A stretch of 64,000 nt of DNA from Proteromonas lacertae (GCA_002245135.1 NGBS01001168.1:62001-126000), one strand, 5' to 3'; shown: positions 1 to 11,293, counted from the first letter of the stretch. Translations and numbers: made by a program. Notes: a model not told the origin generated them from the letters alone.

Positions 1-240
1 ATATCAAATTTTTATTCAAGAAATCAAAATATAAGAAAAATCATAAATGACAGTTTTCTAGCATTATTTATCCAATTTTTTAGACTTCGAGCTTAAGCTT
101 GATCCAGGATTTATGTTAATAATCAAACTAAGTGGAAAACTATTCGTTTCAAAATATGATCATAGTTCTCCTACTCATCAACTGTTTAAGAAATATATGA
201 TTATGTTTATAAGAGTATAATATTTAATTTATCTTCTTAG

Positions 241-621
241 CATCCATCTTTTGAGACTTTTTCAGTTGAATATCAAACAATAATAAATGAACTAATAGAT
301 GAAGATGATTCACTACTATCTGAAATAATAAATACAATATCCAAATATTGGCCATCTTCCAACACATACAAAGAAGAAGTATTTATAGAATTATTATATA
401 CAATAATGCCAAATCGAACAGTGATGATGAATAAGAAAGATTTGCATAAGTTCATTCAGTTAGTAGAGAGAATAATGAATGAAGGCAAACCGAGAATAAT
501 TCATTGCGTGTTTGAACTTTGTAAAGATAAAGATATGATTTGCTATTTCCAAGAAAATAATAATGATTTAAAGATATTGTTGGAAAGAATTAGAGATGGT
601 AAAAAATACAAATTGGAATAG
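241..621 (+). CDS. Hypothetical protein, 3' exon of a gene entering from the left
   Basis: The reading frame is open from an acceptor-like AG at 239-240 to TAA at 619-621. The encoded C-terminus is mixed helical and acidic/basic (for example HKFIQLVERIMNEGKPRII, then a Cys pair and a Lys-rich end). A methionine at 406 is in frame, but the 165 bases before it are also open and coding-like, so I treat 406 as internal. I could not find an upstream exon that joins without a stop, so the 5' end is unresolved. It converges on the next gene with about 170 bp between stops. I do not recognise the family; an armadillo/HEAT-like helical fold would fit the composition, but that is a guess. Confidence 0.45.
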   Translation, partial: HPSFETFSVEYQTIINELIDEDDSLLSEIINTISKYWPSSNTYKEEVFIELLYTIMPNRTVMMNKKDLHKFIQLVERIMNEGKPRIIHCVFELCKDKDMICYFQENNNDLKILLERIRDGKKYKLE

Positions 622-789
622 AGATATTAGGAAAGATTGTTGTTCTTTACTTGATATTTTGAAATTAGAAATATTTTGATGTATTGTCTTTTAATAATTA
701 ATTAATATATATATATATATTGTATTTTGTTATTTGTTTATAAAAGAAATAAAAATGTATATCAATCAATGGTTTTAATAATAATTGAT

Positions 790-3700
790 TTAGATGAGAA
801 TTACCATTATCATACAAATCAATAAAGCCATTGATATTTCAATAATACTGCCCTCATCTTCTAATCCTCCTGTTGGTTTAATTGTAACACTTGGAGATTC
901 TGTTGTATCTTTACTTGGTTCATTTTTCATTGAATTAAGAACATCTTCTAACACTTTATTAAACTGAATATCCAGATTAGATAGTAGCTTTTGTTTTATT
1001 TCTCCAAACTCACTAATAAACGGATATCTTCCTTTATTAATCCAATTATGATAGACGTGTTTGAATGTCATACAATAATCTGTATTAGGTAAAGTATAAA
1101 CATGAAAATCAAAATCATAATAAGAATCAAAATAACCCACATTTATCATCTCAGTAGCATTTTGAATAAATATAATCTCTATTCCTTTAAAAGAAGGATC
1201 ACTTCCATTTATTAACATAATCATTCCTTCATTTATTTTCAATAGATTGTAGATAAGATTTTCTTTTTCCTTCTTTAAATATGTATCATATGATTTATCT
1301 AATGATACTGCTCTTGTATTCTTTGTTATTATTGACATTTCATCCTGCAATTTTGATAATTCTCTTTCTTGTAATGGTATAATTAAAAACACATTCTCAT
1401 TCTTTGTTATATTTATTCTTTTATTATCTATATTAATATCAATATTTGCATCAACTAAATCATTCAAATAAACATCAATTTCTTCTTTATTATTACAACT
1501 GTCAAATTGATCTTTAAATGTTTTCTTTGAATTTGGACAATCTTCATCACCACTACATGGTAATTCTATTTCACTCAATTCACAATCAAAATCATTAATA
1601 TTTAAACTCTGTTTCTTACTAATATCATAAACTAACTTAATCTGATATCTTCTATCTTTGGTATATGAATTTGATTTTTCATATTGATATATGATAGTGA
1701 ATTGATTCGAAGTAATGAAATATCCTCTGTAATGATCATAACGATTATCATTTTTATCATAATAATTGTTACATTCACTGCAGTAATACTCATAATAATA
1801 ACTTTTTCCTTCTTCTTTCCTTAATTTCATTGCTTCTATTCTTTTATTCTCTTCTATTGATTTTACTTCACCATTTGTAATAGAATTTAATTGCTCTTCA
1901 ATTTCTGTCTTTGTTTGTTGTGCCAATGTGGGATAGTCTGCTTTAAATTGTTCAATAACTTCATCTGGCTCTATTCAAATATATGTATATAATTTATATT
2001 ATACTTGTCACCTTGTAACATTCATTAATTAAATATTCACTATCGAAAAATGTATAATCTTCAACACCCTCATAACATATTCTTGAATCATTTTCTACCA
2101 AATGAAATAATCTTATTTTGCCAAGTTCATATTTTATACTACCATCAATAGGATTAAAAGAGTAGTTGTATAACACATAACCATAGATTTTATCAAAATC
2201 ACCATTTGATAAAATTACTTCAAATATTGACGAATTTGTCTGAAGAATATATCCTTTTCCCAATTCAAATTCAGCTTTATGCCAACTCCATATTTCATAT
2301 TGCTTAATTGGATAGTCCTTTATACGTGGATGATCAATTTTGTAATGAATATCAGCATTACTTATTTCATATAATGAATAGCCTTCACTATATAAATTTT
2401 CATAATACAATCTATTATTCTCTATGTAACTTGGGATTTTTATATCTCTCTTTTTATCCTCGAATATTGTTTGATATTCATCTGGACATTTTTCTTTTAT
2501 ATTTTTACAACTGTAAATCCCTGGATCAATTTGACATGTTATCTCATCACTACTGTATATGGTAATATAAGATTTATCTTCATCTATATCTCCTAACTTT
2601 ATAATCGTCTTTTTTCCTTCTTTTGTTGATGTATAGGAATACACAATTCTATAATTATTACCACCATAAGGAAATAAAAGTATTTTATCATTTGATATTA
2701 ATGCTGATCTACCATCAGTAACACCATTTCCTTTATATAATTCATCATAATTATCTTTTGTATTAAACTCTATATCTTCATTTTTATCACCATCTCTTTT
2801 ACATTATTAATTAATTCCAATATTTTATTATAATTATTTTCTCTTGAAGATATGTATTTAGATTTTACATCTTTAATAACAGTAGATGTATCACTTTCAA
2901 AATCATATCCACTCAAATTGAAAAATTCAACTAATCCTTTAAAATACTTATCATCAATTCCTTCAACCATATGATTATTAAGAATATCTCTACAGTTAAT
3001 TTCAGCAGAATTTTCATTATAATTAAAACATTTTCCATTTGAATATAAATAGTTTCTATTGCCATATGTTTCTAATATTGTTTTATCTTTAGGAATTGGA
3101 GGGAATAAAACTGTAATTTTTGGAACAGTTACATCAAAGATTTCACAAGCTATTTATTAATAACAATATATTTATATACTTGTATTTTTAAGCGATATTC
3201 TTCTTGTTCCATATTCTTTGTAGGTAATTGTCTTATCATCTGATGAAAATGAAAAATTACCCATATTCAAATAATGATTTATATCACTTTTCAATTTTTG
3301 ATTATTATCAATATCGCAATTTCCATAATACTCTTCAAATGACATTCTTGACTCATTGTAAAATATTTCTATTTGACTTTCTTTACAGTTCATATTCTTC
3401 AATGATATTGATGCTAATTAAATAATATACAATCTATATAATATATACATGGATCAGTAAAGGGAATAATAATTTTGAATTGTTGTCTGTTTGATCCATA
3501 ATATGTAAAAATCAACGTAAACGCATTTTCATTCACAAAATATCCTTCATATTTTTCATAAAATTCATTTTCCAAATTTTCAATATAGTAACACTCTTTA
3601 TTTGCAAATTCTTTTTTCTCCATCATCTCTTTACTATTTCCCATCAAACTTCTTTTTGATGACGTAATGATTTTATCATAATTATCATCAAAAGATGTGG

Positions 3701-4758
3701 ATAGTTGATTGTAAACACTTTTAAACTTTTCTATTAATTCAGTTTTACTCATTGTATATACACATTCATTAACATAAAAATCGCTCCAAATATCATTCAT
3801 ATCATCACCTAAGGTTGAATAGCATATTCTATCATCATCTTTATTCAACTTAACATACACTACACCATTATAATTTTCACTTTTTGGATATACTAAAATA
3901 TCATATGAGTCTGAAGTTTTTATTGTTAATTCTACATCTTCATTAATCACAAATTCATATGTGTCATTATCTATAGATTGTTGTATATATCCATTCGAAT
4001 GTGGTGTATGAAACCAATGATTGTAATATTTAAAGAATTCACCACTCCAAGAACAAGAATAAAATAAGATTTGACTTGGTTTTGGTTGATATATGTATAA
4101 TTCTGAATTTATTTTATATGTAATATCATCAATACCTATACAATAATAATATCAAAATAATACTGTTTTTACTATAATAGTAATCATAATAATCACATTA
4201 CCATAACTGGCTTTGTGCATAATATCCATTTCACTATCAATATAACTGCTAAGAGAGATATGCACTATTCTGGCATCGATTAAATAGCTTGTAGATATAC
4301 ACAACTATTTTGAATTTCACTATTTATTTATATAATTCATTATATATAATATACTTAATTTTGTATTTTCTATTCTCAGCTACACAACCTTCCATTGTGT
4401 TTATATAATCCATAGAATCTGAAGTAAAGTCAATATAAGATTTTTCTTCGTCTAAGGTATAACCTGTAATATTTAAAGTGGTAGGGGATGATATAGTTGT
4501 AATAGAGTAGAATAATTTCATCATATAGGTGATTTTATAATCATTGTAAGAAACTTCTTTTTCTTTGTAACTTCTGTATATTGCACACAATGTATTACCT
4601 TTTAATAAGTAAATAAAGCCATATGTTTCACATACAATACCATACTTCTCTAAATCAATCAAATCTTTCTCAGACTTCTCACTTTTAGCTTCAACACCTC
4701 CACAACAGCATGAATTCATCACAATGAACCAAATAAAAAATATTAAAGTAATGTTCAT
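790..4758 (-). CDS. Large secreted or membrane-anchored multi-module protein, unknown function
   Basis: The start at 4758 gives a signal peptide (MNITLIFFIWFIVMNS, then a CCC cluster). Exons on the minus strand: about 4384-4758, 4202-4304, 3449-4135, 3180-3413, 2803-3149, 2005-2767, 790-1970. The last six junctions keep frame; introns are 30-66 nt. The first junction (79 nt intron) is the least certain. The product is about 1250 aa and ends with a hydrophobic tail (IIEISMALLICMIMVILI) after a Ser/Thr/Pro stretch, which suits a membrane anchor or GPI-type signal. Recurring elements such as RICYEG...NECYKV and RICYST...NECVYT, plus many Cys and Tyr residues, suggest diverged repeats of one extracellular module. 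I do not recognise the family. It is probably a cell-surface protein. Confidence 0.65.
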
Positions 4759-5588
4759 TCTTTAAGATCACTTTATCAACGATTTAAAACGAGTTTAAAA
4801 AAGTTAACTAAATATAAACTGATAATATACTCATAATGACTAATTACTATTACATATAATAAGGTGATATTAAGATATACAGCAGCTTCAGCATAGTATT
4901 GAGTGATGTAATTGTTGTAATTTTGATTGTACATAAATTAAGGTATTTTCTTGAATGTTTTAAACATTATTCATATATATATAGTGTGTTTAATCGCATC
5001 CTTCACCATAAAGTGATTTGCTTAATAAATTTACTCACAGAATTGATTTATTTGTCATGTGATGGTTTAAAATTATACTTTTAACTATCCATTCGAAATA
5101 AATTCTATACAACCATTTTCAATTATTCACTTTATCAACCCCCCAAAATCACAAAAAAAAAGTGTAGAATAATATAACAAACAACCAGTTTTAGAATTCT
5201 TCACATTTTGCAATCTTTATTTCCTTCATATATAAAGCTCTTCAGATAAAAAAAGTGAATGTAATTATTTATGTAATTTACACGAAAAATGTAATTTAAC
5301 TTTTTTTGTTGATAAAAGAAATTTATAAAGATAATACAGTTTTCTATGTGCTATTTGATGAAAGTAAGTAATATAAATAAAGTTTAAGAAATACATACAA
5401 TATTTATATTATGGGTATTAATGGCTCAACATAAATAACAATAACATAAATAATGATTATATATGATTATATAGTTCATTTATTTGTGAGTTATTTTGTA
5501 TGTAAAATCCTAACAAAACGAATATAATTTATTAATTAATTATTGGTCAAAGTTATAAAAATTATTCTTCGAAATACTGATAGAAACA
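4759..5588. other. Intergenic, no gene seen
   Basis: This is an 830-bp AT-rich spacer between two divergently transcribed genes. Only short chance ORFs with no coding character are present, and no RNA gene could be recognised. Promoters of both flanking genes must lie here. Confidence 0.6.
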
Positions 5589-6458
5589 ATGTCATTATGC
5601 GAAAGCTTACCATCAGAAAGCGATACTGATGATGGAAATTTAGGTTTGCCAAGTTTAGAGGATGAAATGAACTATAATCCATACTTTAGTGAGGTGTCTT
5701 ACGTTTATTTTTTTGGAAATGATAATATAGAAAGGTATAATGCAGATATTATTGATATTGAGGGTAGTGAATGCGGTCTACATAAATGTGACAATTCGAC
5801 TGATTTACAGAACCAAACAGAAGAAATTCCATGTAATTCCCTTGACAGCAACGCAAATATGCTTACAACATATATTAGCAATGCAAGTGAGTTGAAATAT
5901 GAAGATAGAATGTTATACTATAAAATTAATCAGAAACAAATACAACAAAACGAATTGCCATCTTTACCAGAATCATCCTTCGAAAGAAAAATAAAACGCA
6001 AATTAGAAACAAATGAATCACAATCTAAGATAAAGAAGTACAAGACATGTAAGAGTATAAATAGTAGATATAAATGTGGAGAAAGAATAGATAAAAAAAT
6101 GGAATTATCTGATGAAGATATAGAAGAATTTAAGAAATTAGAAAATACAAAACTGAAATGTAGTTGTTGTGGAAAGAATAAGAGTATTACCAAAATATTT
6201 AAAGTTGATGATTTTGATATATGTTGTGAAGAATGTGTAAAAGAAAGAAAAATTGATTTGATTCGATTGAAATCTGATATATTTGAAGATTATAATTATG
6301 ATGGACAAATGTTGTATAAATGCTGTAGATTAGAACACGCTAGACCTTTATCTCATTATACAAAGTATAGTAAGAGAAACAAATCTTATAGAGTTGTAAC
6401 AAATTGTTGTTATTGTCGACTCTACAAATCTCAAGAAAATGAACTTAAGAAAAAATAG
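5589..6458 (+). CDS. Protein with CxCC...CCxxC Cys motif, unknown function
   Basis: This is a single-exon 289-aa ORF starting MSLCESLPSESDTDDG. The N-terminal third is acidic and Ser-rich, and the middle is strongly basic (KRKLETNESQSKIKKYK), possibly nuclear. At about residues 195-225 lies a likely zinc-binding motif: CSCCGKN, about 16 residues, then CCEEC. A second Cys-rich segment near the C-terminus (YKCCRLEHA...NCCYCRL) could bind another zinc. The first motif reappears in the short gene at 7357, so these are local paralogues. The function is unknown; the layout of acidic tail, basic stretch and zinc motifs suggests a nuclear factor, but this is inference. Confidence 0.75.
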   Translation: MSLCESLPSESDTDDGNLGLPSLEDEMNYNPYFSEVSYVYFFGNDNIERYNADIIDIEGSECGLHKCDNSTDLQNQTEEIPCNSLDSNANMLTTYISNASELKYEDRMLYYKINQKQIQQNELPSLPESSFERKIKRKLETNESQSKIKKYKTCKSINSRYKCGERIDKKMELSDEDIEEFKKLENTKLKCSCCGKNKSITKIFKVDDFDICCEECVKERKIDLIRLKSDIFEDYNYDGQMLYKCCRLEHARPLSHYTKYSKRNKSYRVVTNCCYCRLYKSQENELKKK

Positions 6459-6832
6459 AATATCTTAACGCTCTTCTTACGAATTAAATAGTATGTTATA
6501 TATATAAAATGAATTATATAAACGCTATTAAGCAATATTTTTATATATTTTTGTTGTTGGTGTTAATGACAGTTTAGGTGTATAATTTAAAACATGTGAT
6601 AAGAAATAATAAATTCTTACGCTTATGAATTATGTTTGGTGGGATTAATTTATTATCATAACTGTGTATATAACTGCTATTATAACTATCTGCTAATATT
6701 ATAATATTATTCATATATATAAGAATATATGACTACTTCCAATTATTTTTGTAATAGATGAAATAATTGGATGTTATTTAAGTTATTTTTATAATCAAAA
6801 ATCTCAAGATTGCAATATCGTCTAAGTATAAT
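6459..6832. other. Intergenic, no gene seen
   Basis: AT-rich spacer of 374 bp between two same-strand genes. It has stops in all frames and no recognisable element. Confidence 0.6.
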
Positions 6833-7156
6833 ATGTGTGTAGAAAACAATGTTAGCTATACAAATAGATTATTACACTTATACATTACAAACGAAAACAA
6901 TCAAATAGAAAGGAATAACCATACATTTGTGAGAGTAGAAGGGATTCTAGATAATGATGCAAAAACGTTGTTTGATTTGTTCAGTCTAGTAAATAATTTG
7001 CATTCTATTAAGATTGAGAGAGATATAAACGGGAAATATGCTTTAATAGAATATTATTCTCGAGAATCAGCAATTAAAGCTTTAAATAAATTTAATGCAA
7101 AACAAATGAAATATAATGGAAGATACAGTGAGATTTTAAAGGTTAATATATTGTGA
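6833..7156 (+). CDS. Small single-RRM RNA-binding protein
   Basis: This intronless ORF of 107 aa covers one RNA recognition motif and almost nothing else. The RNP2-like strand is TFVRVEGI (around residue 30), followed by a helix (AKTLFDLFSLV) and an RNP1-like strand (KYALIEYYS), then the second helix (SAIKALNKFNA). Aromatic residues in the RNP1-like strand are consistent with RNA contact, though the usual K/R-G-F/Y-G/A start is degenerate (NGKYALI). The stop is TGA. Such minimal RRM proteins include splicing and mRNA-processing factors; no specific orthologue can be assigned. Confidence 0.7.
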   Translation: MCVENNVSYTNRLLHLYITNENNQIERNNHTFVRVEGILDNDAKTLFDLFSLVNNLHSIKIERDINGKYALIEYYSRESAIKALNKFNAKQMKYNGRYSEILKVNIL

Positions 7157-7356
7157 TAATTCTAAACTACCATTACTTTTGTATCTGTTTGTATGTTTGA
7201 TGTTGTTCTACATAATATACATTTTATACTATTGATATACACACTATAAATCATTAAATACAAAAAATTCCAAAATACTTTTTGAAACCCCCATTTTATA
7301 TTTTGATAAACCTATTTTAGAGATTTACATACAAAAGAATTTTTCATCAAAAATCA

Positions 7357-7566
7357 ATGAGTGTTGAAGAATATAGAAGATTAAATAGTGAAACATTACA
7401 ATGTAGTTGTTGTGGAAGAGATTGTAGTATAATAAAAGCGTTAAAAGTTAATAATTCTTTTATGTGTGCAGAATGTGTTGTAAGAAATGAAATACTAATG
7501 CACATGTTGCATGATTTTTTTTTGATGAAAGTACTTCTACTGAAGAAGAAGACATTCACCACATGA
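7357..7566 (+). CDS. Short protein with CxCC...CxxC motif, frame broken at a T9 run
   Basis: Starting at ATG 7357, the protein reads MSVEEYRRLNSETLQCSCCG, then a zinc-type motif with the same spacing as the gene at 5589 (CSCCG, 14-16 residues, CAEC). The frame as read ends with a basic tail that does not look coding. At 7514-7522 there is a run of nine T. If one T were added, the frame would continue as an acidic peptide (DESTSTEEEDIHHMRRLSN) to a TAA near 7581. A homopolymer-length error or an allelic frameshift is therefore likely. Function unknown. Confidence 0.5.
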   Translation: MSVEEYRRLNSETLQCSCCGRDCSIIKALKVNNSFMCAECVVRNEILMHMLHDFFLMKVLLLKKKTFTT

Positions 7567-7634
7567 GAAGGTTAAGTAATTAAACCAAAACATGTGAATT
7601 ACACTAAAACTATGATTAAAAATAAAATGACAAA

Positions 7635-9305
7635 TTATGCAACATCACTCTTACCAGGAGTAATGGTATTAGCACCTCCACTAGAGACAAACCCTCTTTT
7701 ACCATACTTATCTAAAGGATAAATTTTCAATCTAAATCTCAATCTTTCATTTAGATTCTTCACTTTATCCATTTCTTTATTCAAACTGGTTATTGCCTTT
7801 TTATTCTTTTCTATTATGTCGTGTTGTTCAGTAATTGTGTTTTTCATTTCATTATATTTAAATCTCATGTATTCTATCAGTTCTATAGGAGTTATTTCTT
7901 CTTTTAAATTATAATCATTTTTCATATCTTTTTCTAGTATTTCTTTTATTAACGATTCTATCTCCAAATATTTCGTATTATCATGTTTGGTTATAATATA
8001 ATCAAATAAAGTGAATAATGAAGATATTGTTGCTTCAGGGCCATTTGGAGGATTATTCTATACATCAATATAAATATAAATATAGTATTATTATACTTGT
8101 AGATATATTGAAGTAGATGATGAAACTTTATCATACAATTCACTTAAAGAATCATCAATATTATTAATCGCTTCTTTTAATCTTTTAATCTCTTCAAATT
8201 GGCGAAGATTCTTCATATCCATTGATTGCATTTCATTGGCTCTTTGTTCATTATAAATTGTATTATTTTTGATTTGTTCTTGTAATTGATTGATTGTTCT
8301 TTCAAGTTGATTTTTAGTGGTGATAAATTTCATTTCTCTATTTTCTACTTCATTTTCTTTTCTTTTAATAACAGCTTTATATTATCAGCATCTTCTTTTA
8401 ATGATTTTAGTTTTATTACTACATCTTCTGGTGTTTTTAAATCAAAATGATTCTGTAATTCATTAAATAATGGGACTAGATTGTGATAAATCTAATCAAT
8501 AACAATAAAAATAATAATAAATATACTTTCATTTGATTTTGTGTATGAATATCTCTATTTGTTGATAATTCTATTTGTTTTTGTAATAAATTAATTGCAT
8601 ATCTTAAATTCTCATTTTCTTCTTTTACTGTTTTTAAATCACTATTACTAATAATTAAGTCATGTTTTAATATCTTTATTTCTCTCTGTAATTCTACTAC
8701 TTCTGACTTTATTTGATGCTTTTCATTGTTTATTTCACATTTCATTGCTTGACGAGCGTATTCTACAACACCTGGAAGATCTTTTGGACGAACTAATAGA
8801 AGAATAATTATCACTGTTATTATTAATACATGAATATTGTGGATTTGGTTCTTCTAAATATAAATCTTCAGCTATTCAATAACAATAATTACTATAAATA
8901 ATATACGCGGAACATCACATGGATATACTGCATTGCTTTCAAACACTCTAAATATAGAATAAATCAGATGTTACTAATACTCTGACGGTTTATAATTAAA
9001 TAAATAATCATCTGATAGTTCTTCTATTTAGTAATTATATTTTAGAGTAATTTATACTAACAGGGTTTGATGAACCGATAGTAACTGGTGCTTTACGAGC
9101 AGATGAACATTTCATGAAAGGAGCACTATATGCTCTTACTAACTTCTTTGGTCTTAGAATTGAATCCTCAGCTGCAAAAGGAGCTGGATTTCTTCCCAAA
9201 ACAATTCCGGAGGATGAAGGCTTTATAATTCGTATGGTTTTACCTAAAAAATAGTATGGATGTATTAATACGCCTGTTCTGTTTCTTCGTTGTGCTAGAA
9301 TACAT
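7635..9305 (-). CDS. Coiled-coil protein, possible cytoskeletal or ciliary role
   Basis: Nine exons on the minus strand (9272-9305, 9058-9243, 8981-9023, 8907-8947, 8830-8871, 8527-8792, 8373-8491, 8097-8337, 7635-8057) sum to exactly 465 codons (464 aa); the eight introns are 28-39 nt. The N-terminus (MYSSTTKKQNRRKT) is basic and Ser-rich. A Pro-rich linker (YSFRPKDLPGVVEYARQ) leads into long heptad-rich coiled coils (for example EVVELQREIKILKHDL and LEIESLIKEILEKDMK), and the C-terminus is Gly/Ser-rich. I do not recognise the family. The 49-bp gap to the divergent R-SNARE gene implies a shared promoter. Confidence 0.8.
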
Positions 9306-9354
9306 AAAACAGAAAATATTTTTGAATAAAAAACGAATTTATTATTGAAACAGA

Positions 9355-10158
9355 ATGAAATTTGTCATTTATTCAGCGATATACCAAGGGTATGTTTTTT
9401 TAAGTAACTAATTTAGAGATAAATATCTTGTTGGAGATCAAATACCTGGATATAATCACGGAAATAATAATTACCAACAAATTGTAACAAAATTATTCGA
9501 TAGATACCCAATCAAAATAACTAAAACTACATTTAAATACGAAGAGTATACTTTTCATGAATAACAAAATCATAGTACTTACGAATTTCATTGTTTTAAA
9601 AAGGGTTTGTTCATATATTTATGTATATCAGAAGCAGATTTTCCAAAAAGACAGTCATATGTATGATCTTTGAAAGAATAACATATTTGTAGAAAATGTT
9701 AGATGAAGTAGCCACAACTTTTGAAAATTCATTTCCCAATCTTTCTACAACTGTATCATCCACAAATTCAACACAATATGATAGTTTCAATATGGAATTG
9801 AGAAAAATTATGAAAAAATTCAATGATCCTTCCTCTGATCCTTTAAGCGCAGCATTAGACAAAGCAGATGAAGTAAAAGGAATAATGTGTGATAATATCG
9901 ACCAGATAATGAGAAATCAGGAACAATTGAGTGTAATAGATACAAAGAGTATGACCCTTCTAAATTCATCAGAAATATCATTTTATTTTATTTTATTTAT
10001 ATATATGTTTATCTTTAATGAAATTGTAACAATTCAATAATAATGCAGGTACTTTGAAGGCATTATTATATGCTAAAAGAATGAAATTAATGATTGCTGC
10101 TGCTGGTATTGGTATTGGTATTGCAGTAGTACTTTTCTTCATATTTGTTGTATTTTAA
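9355..10158 (+). CDS. VAMP7-like: VAMP7-type longin R-SNARE
   Basis: Exons 9355-9389, 9417-9545, 9576-9660, 9693-9974 and 10030-10158 give 219 aa, close to the 220 aa of animal VAMP7. The N-terminal longin domain starts MKFVIYSAIYQG and includes FIYLCISEADF. The SNARE motif runs from about residue 130 (ADEVKGIMCDNIDQIMRNQE) and is followed by a C-terminal membrane anchor rich in Ile/Ala/Gly. It should act in vesicle fusion at endosomes, lysosomes or the plasma membrane. Two oddities: the zero-layer position is Asn rather than Arg (the Arg is one residue earlier), and the last intron (9975-10029) is an ATATC...AA intron; removing it gives a gap-free alignment through the motif. Confidence 0.85.
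9975..10029 (+). other. U12-like AT-AA intron in the R-SNARE gene (55 nt)
   Basis: Starts ATATCATTTT, contains ATCTTTAAT ending 10 nt before the 3' end, and ends TTGTAA. Phase 0. No GT-AG intron gives both an intact frame and the expected SNARE-motif length. Confidence 0.75.
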
Positions 10159-10283
10159 TCAAATTCAATTTTTCTTCCCAATATAATAACATCTAACGAA
10201 AAAGAAAACTTTTTATTATTATTATTATTAGTAATTATTTGTAATTTACATTTATATATTTGTTTCTATCAATCTAAGTATAA

Positions 10284-11271
10284 TTAACAGAATAAATCTG
10301 CAGGGCCTTCTTTATCGTTATTCATCATAAATAGATAGTTGCTAGTACCACCATCAGGAAATGCACCACTGCCTGTTGAAGATGTCCCATAAGTTCTTGC
10401 CATTGGGTTTAATTCACTTAATATTTCTCTATCTCTTCGTTCCAATATATCTCCATTATGATATAGCAATTTAATACTTTGTGAGGAATGTAAGTAGACT
10501 GTGTGATAGAGATTTCCATTTTTGGGATGATTATATTTTAATACTGTTTCTATATATAATAATAATAATAATAATATACCATTACCACAAGTTGCTGCAA
10601 GAAATTGTGGTTCTATTAATTTTTGGTTTGTTAAATCAGATCTAGTCAAAAAACAATTAGGATCTTGTTTCTATTATCATCATAATTATTAATATTATTA
10701 TTATACTATTTTTAATATCATTGTATTTAAATTAGCCATTTCTTCATCAATCTTTTCTAGACTTTTTCTCACTCTTTCGCTTTCTGCTGTTATTTCTGAC
10801 TGATCACCTCGTAACGATACACCTCTACAATATAATTAAAAAAATATATGTTTATATATATACTTCCACACAACTGAACCTTTATTTTGTTTTAATTTTT
10901 CTAAAAGACCTATCCCTTCCAGTACATTTGTCACATCGTATAAACGACGTTTCTGTATATTAAGCTTCTGGGCTGCTTCTGTTATATCTATTTGTGAACA
11001 TGTCTATTTTTAAGTATATTATAGTCTAATGGTACTTTAAATAAATCTATGAATTCTGATGCTAATGTTGATAGACTTGCTGCTTTTCTATTTCCATTTG
11101 AATCTAGTTGTTCTCTAATTTGATAAATTAAAGTTCATACGGGTAATCAGGTGATTGAGTAGATACTTTTGGTTTTTTCTAATTTATTAAATAAAGTCAA
11201 GATGATACTGCTGCAGGTTCCTCCAAAGTGGATCGTCTTCTGGTCATAGTGGTGGATTTATGTGAACTCAT
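10284..11271 (-). CDS. E2F: E2F transcription factor
   Basis: Seven exons (11209-11271, 11141-11178, 11036-11114, 10864-11003, 10707-10824, 10586-10670, 10284-10549) total 263 codons (262 aa). The winged-helix DNA-binding domain contains the E2F signature QKRRLYDVTNVLEGIGLLEK, ending in a VVW strand. A leucine-rich coiled coil follows, then a marked-box segment beginning near NCFLTRSDL. The extreme C-terminus (NYLFMMNNDKEGPADLFC) matches the pocket-protein (Rb) binding consensus, which has a Tyr, an EG and DLF. A nuclear activator of G1/S genes is the known role. The RRxYDVxNVL signature separates it from DP partners. It is divergent from the next gene, with only 22 bp between start codons. 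Confidence 0.92.
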
Positions 11272-11293
11272 TGATTATTTGTATTAGTTTAAA

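Noticed and set aside
3414-3430. A 17-nt intron in the secreted-protein gene
   Set aside because: An overlapping 35-nt GT-AG intron (3414-3448) explains the junction with the usual size, so no ultra-short intron is needed. The same holds at 25568-25584, where a 26-nt intron fits.
8338-8372. Apparent frameshift in the coiled-coil gene
   Set aside because: A 35-nt intron starting GTTATT and ending AAATAG restores frame, and the whole gene closes to 465 codons.
9061-9243. A plus-strand ORF (FDEPIVTGALRADEHF...) as a separate gene
   Set aside because: The minus-strand reading is an exon of the coiled-coil gene that closes frame on both sides; the plus-strand ORF has no start and no splice partner.
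9949-10048. A 100-nt GT-AG intron in the R-SNARE gene (GTATGACC...GCAG)
   Set aside because: It is in frame but deletes about 20 residues of the SNARE motif; the 55-nt ATATC...AA intron yields a gap-free alignment and a 219-aa protein.
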